The translations under genes were made by a program, and so were the position numbers. This document shows, piece after piece, positions 6,504 to 7,507 of a DNA stretch of 7,507 bases (position 1 is the stretch's first letter; the number at the start of each line of letters is the position of its first letter). The notes below the pieces were generated by a model. It saw only the letters and a program-made list of their open reading frames with translations, searched no databases and had not been told where the DNA came from. Source of the stretch: Amphritea sp. (GTDB taxonomy: Bacteria; Pseudomonadota; Gammaproteobacteria; Pseudomonadales; Balneatricaceae); assembly GCA_018067325.1 (NCBI GenBank), contig JAGPUU010000194.1, positions 1-7,507 on the forward strand, written 5' to 3'.

Positions 6504-6509
6504 ATTATG
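6504..6509 (-). promoter_or_regulatory. Possible -10 of the hydrolase-rlmM promoter
   Basis: On the - strand this reads CATAAT (5 of 6 to consensus), with a predicted start near 6497, 24 nt before the ATG at 6473. The -35 position is poor and runs into the FNR box (6523-6536). The box centre is only 23 bp from this -10 centre, too close for class II activation, so a bound FNR would more likely block this promoter than help it. Confidence 0.35.
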
Positions 6510-6522
6510 CGCCAAAACGCGC

Positions 6523-6536
6523 TTGATCCACATCAA
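6523..6536. promoter_or_regulatory. FNR/Anr binding site, perfect palindrome
   Basis: TTGATCCACATCAA matches the FNR/Anr consensus TTGAT-N4-ATCAA at all ten defined positions. FNR/Anr proteins are oxygen-sensing Fe-S regulators, and they are known to activate high-affinity cbb3 oxidase genes in Pseudomonas (cco2 by Anr). The box centre lies 33 bp from the centre of a GATACT hexamer at 6560-6565 on the + strand, the spacing of a class II (-41.5) activated promoter pointing toward ccoN. Confidence 0.8.
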
Positions 6537-6559
6537 TAAAATATAAATTAGTAACTTTT

Positions 6560-6565
6560 GATACT
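6560..6565 (+). promoter_or_regulatory. Candidate -10 of an FNR-dependent distal ccoN promoter
   Basis: GATACT (4 of 6 to TATAAT) starts 23 nt after the end of the FNR box and would place the start near 6572. The transcript would carry a leader of about 278 nt before ccoN. The assignment rests on spacing rather than on hexamer strength. Confidence 0.4.
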
Positions 6566-6587
6566 GGCTTAATAATGATCAACTTCT

Positions 6588-6605
6588 ATCAAAAACATCA
6601 AAAAC
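6588..6605. repeat. Tandem 9-bp direct repeat ATCAAAAAC x2
   Basis: Two exact head-to-tail copies of ATCAAAAAC. Each copy starts with ATCAA, the same pentamer as an FNR half-site, and another ATCAA lies at 6578-6582. The partner TTGAT halves are not at the canonical distance, so these are not proper FNR boxes; they may be a chance result of A-richness. Confidence 0.6.
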
Positions 6606-6763
6606 AATAATAATACGTGCCCATATTGGAACGATATAATTATACTTTTTCTATATATTTCAATACCTTGAAGCATATAAGTTATACAAAACACATCGAC
6701 CATGAACTTTAGTATTATTTTTTTGCAGTGCGGCACTATGACGCAACTAATACCGTTGACGCA

Positions 6764-6792
6764 TTGAAATATGGTCGCCATTTCAACATAAT
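6764..6792 (+). promoter_or_regulatory. Probable proximal sigma70 promoter of ccoN
   Basis: TTGAAA at 6764-6769 (5 of 6), 17-nt spacer, CATAAT at 6787-6792 (5 of 6). The expected start is near 6799, leaving a leader of about 51 nt before the ccoN ATG. This is the best-matching vegetative promoter in the window. Confidence 0.65.
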
Positions 6793-6849
6793 AGCCAGCG
6801 GAAATTTACTTTCTAAACCTTTCTAATAGCTTGTTGATGAGAGCCTGAT

Positions 6850-7507
6850 ATGAGCACAGCAGCTGAACACCCAACCTACAATTACAAGGTGGTGCGTCAA
6901 TTCGCCATCATGACAGTGGTATGGGGAATTGTCGGAATGGCCGTGGGAGTGCTAATCGCATCCCAGTTAGTATGGCCTGCACTAAACTTTGATACCGCTT
7001 GGTTAACTTACGGTCGCTTGCGTCCGTTGCATACCAACGCTGTTATCTTTGCATTCGGAGGCTGCGCACTGTTCGCATCCTCTTACTACGTCGTACAGCG
7101 TACGAGCCAAACTCGCCTGATCTCTGATAAACTGGCCGCCTTTACATTCTGGGGCTGGCAACTAGTTATTCTGAGCGCGGCAATCACTCTGCCACTAGGT
7201 CTGACTTCTTCTAAAGAATACGCAGAACTAGAATGGCCGATTGATCTGCTTATCACCGTAGTCTGGGTTGCATACGCTATCGTGTTCCTAGGTACAGTGA
7301 AGATGCGTAAGACATCTCACATCTACGTGGGTAACTGGTTCTTCATGGCCTTCATCATCACAGTTGCTGTACTGCACATTGTAAACAGCGCAGCGATGCC
7401 TGTATCTCTGTTCAAGTCTTACTCGGTTTATCCGGGCGCTGTAGATGCGATGGTTCAGTGGTGGTATGGACATAACGCTGTAGGTTTCTTCTTGACCGCA
7501 GGCTTCC
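6850..7507 (+). CDS. ccoN: CcoN, cbb3-type cytochrome c oxidase subunit I (3' end outside window)
   Basis: CcoN is the catalytic subunit of the high-affinity cbb3 terminal oxidase in the inner membrane. It carries low-spin heme b and the heme b3-CuB centre, reduces O2 to water and pumps protons. The first 219 residues are present. Hydrophobic helices are seen at about 16-40, 60-83, 95-117, 130-150, 160-182 and from 204. His61 in [13 protein letters not shown] is the expected low-spin heme ligand, and His208 in [11 protein letters not shown] the first CuB ligand; the later His pair and the cross-linked Tyr lie beyond the edge. The conserved [10 protein letters not shown] loop (121-130) is present. 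ATG 6850 has TGAGAG about 6 nt upstream. ccoO, ccoQ and ccoP would be expected to follow. Codon choice (CGT, CTG, GTA, GCT) looks like that of a well-expressed gene. Confidence 0.97.
   Translation, partial: MSTAAEHPTYNYKVVRQFAIMTVVWGIVGMAVGVLIASQLVWPALNFDTAWLTYGRLRPLHTNAVIFAFGGCALFASSYYVVQRTSQTRLISDKLAAFTFWGWQLVILSAAITLPLGLTSSKEYAELEWPIDLLITVVWVAYAIVFLGTVKMRKTSHIYVGNWFFMAFIITVAVLHIVNSAAMPVSLFKSYSVYPGAVDAMVQWWYGHNAVGFFLTAGF

Larger units (their letters stand above)
6474..6849. other. AT-rich divergent intergenic region between hydrolase gene and ccoN
   Basis: This 376-nt gap holds no believable gene. It is much richer in A/T than its neighbours, mostly between 6540 and 6720. It contains a - strand promoter candidate near 6504-6509 (CATAAT), a perfect FNR/Anr box, a + strand -10 at class-II distance, a tandem 9-bp repeat, and a sigma70 promoter close to ccoN. 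A short hairpin GAA-ATGG-TCG-CCAT-TTC (6766-6784, two bases bulged) lies inside the last promoter. Confidence 0.75.

Noticed and set aside
6756..6769. A second FNR box, TTGACGCATTGAAA
   Set aside because: The left half matches 4 of 5 but the right half matches only 2 of 5; the bases are better explained as the -35 of the proximal promoter.
6569..6781. A 70-residue - strand open frame in the gap before ccoN
   Set aside because: AT-rich, Ile/Leu/Cys-biased composition typical of chance frames; no good ribosome binding site, and it lies across the probable ccoN promoter.

Overview
The window looks like a chromosomal housekeeping region of a marine-type gammaproteobacterium, with protein sequences closest in style to Oceanospirillales and Pseudomonas relatives. 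The basis is the gene set (LapG/LapD, minimal ProQ, TusA, RlmM, CcoN), moderate GC in genes with AT-rich gaps, and canonical Shine-Dalgarno and sigma70-like signals. The genus assignment is inference. I see no mobile elements, CRISPR arrays, tRNA or rRNA.

Left block, + strand, 1-3415: the C-terminal part of a DUF3080-like protein, then lapG and lapD. LapG is a periplasmic Ca-dependent cysteine protease with an intact Cys-His-Asp triad. LapD is the inner-membrane c-di-GMP receptor with degenerate GGDEF and EAL domains. Together they should control retention of a large surface adhesin that is not in this window. A bidirectional terminator at 3478-3506 closes the block.

Middle block, 3521-4786: proQ (RNA chaperone) and tusA (sulfur carrier) lie on the - strand. 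tusA is divergent from a small + strand ABM-type monooxygenase-fold gene. The two probable promoters in the tusA/ABM gap share overlapping -10 hexamers. A branched inverted repeat sits between the convergent ABM gene and rlmM.

Right block: a KANL3/Tex30-like alpha/beta hydrolase and rlmM (23S rRNA C2498 2'-O-methyltransferase) form a tight - strand pair with a 19-nt gap. Divergent from them, after a 376-nt AT-rich gap, ccoN (catalytic subunit of cbb3 oxidase) starts and runs off the right edge. The gap carries a perfect FNR/Anr palindrome, a class-II-spaced -10, a good sigma70 promoter close to ccoN, and a tandem 9-bp repeat.

I found no convincing undescribed system. The items most worth checking are the two-promoter ccoN control region with its distal FNR box, the overlapping tusA/ABM promoters, and the details of the LapD receptor residues.
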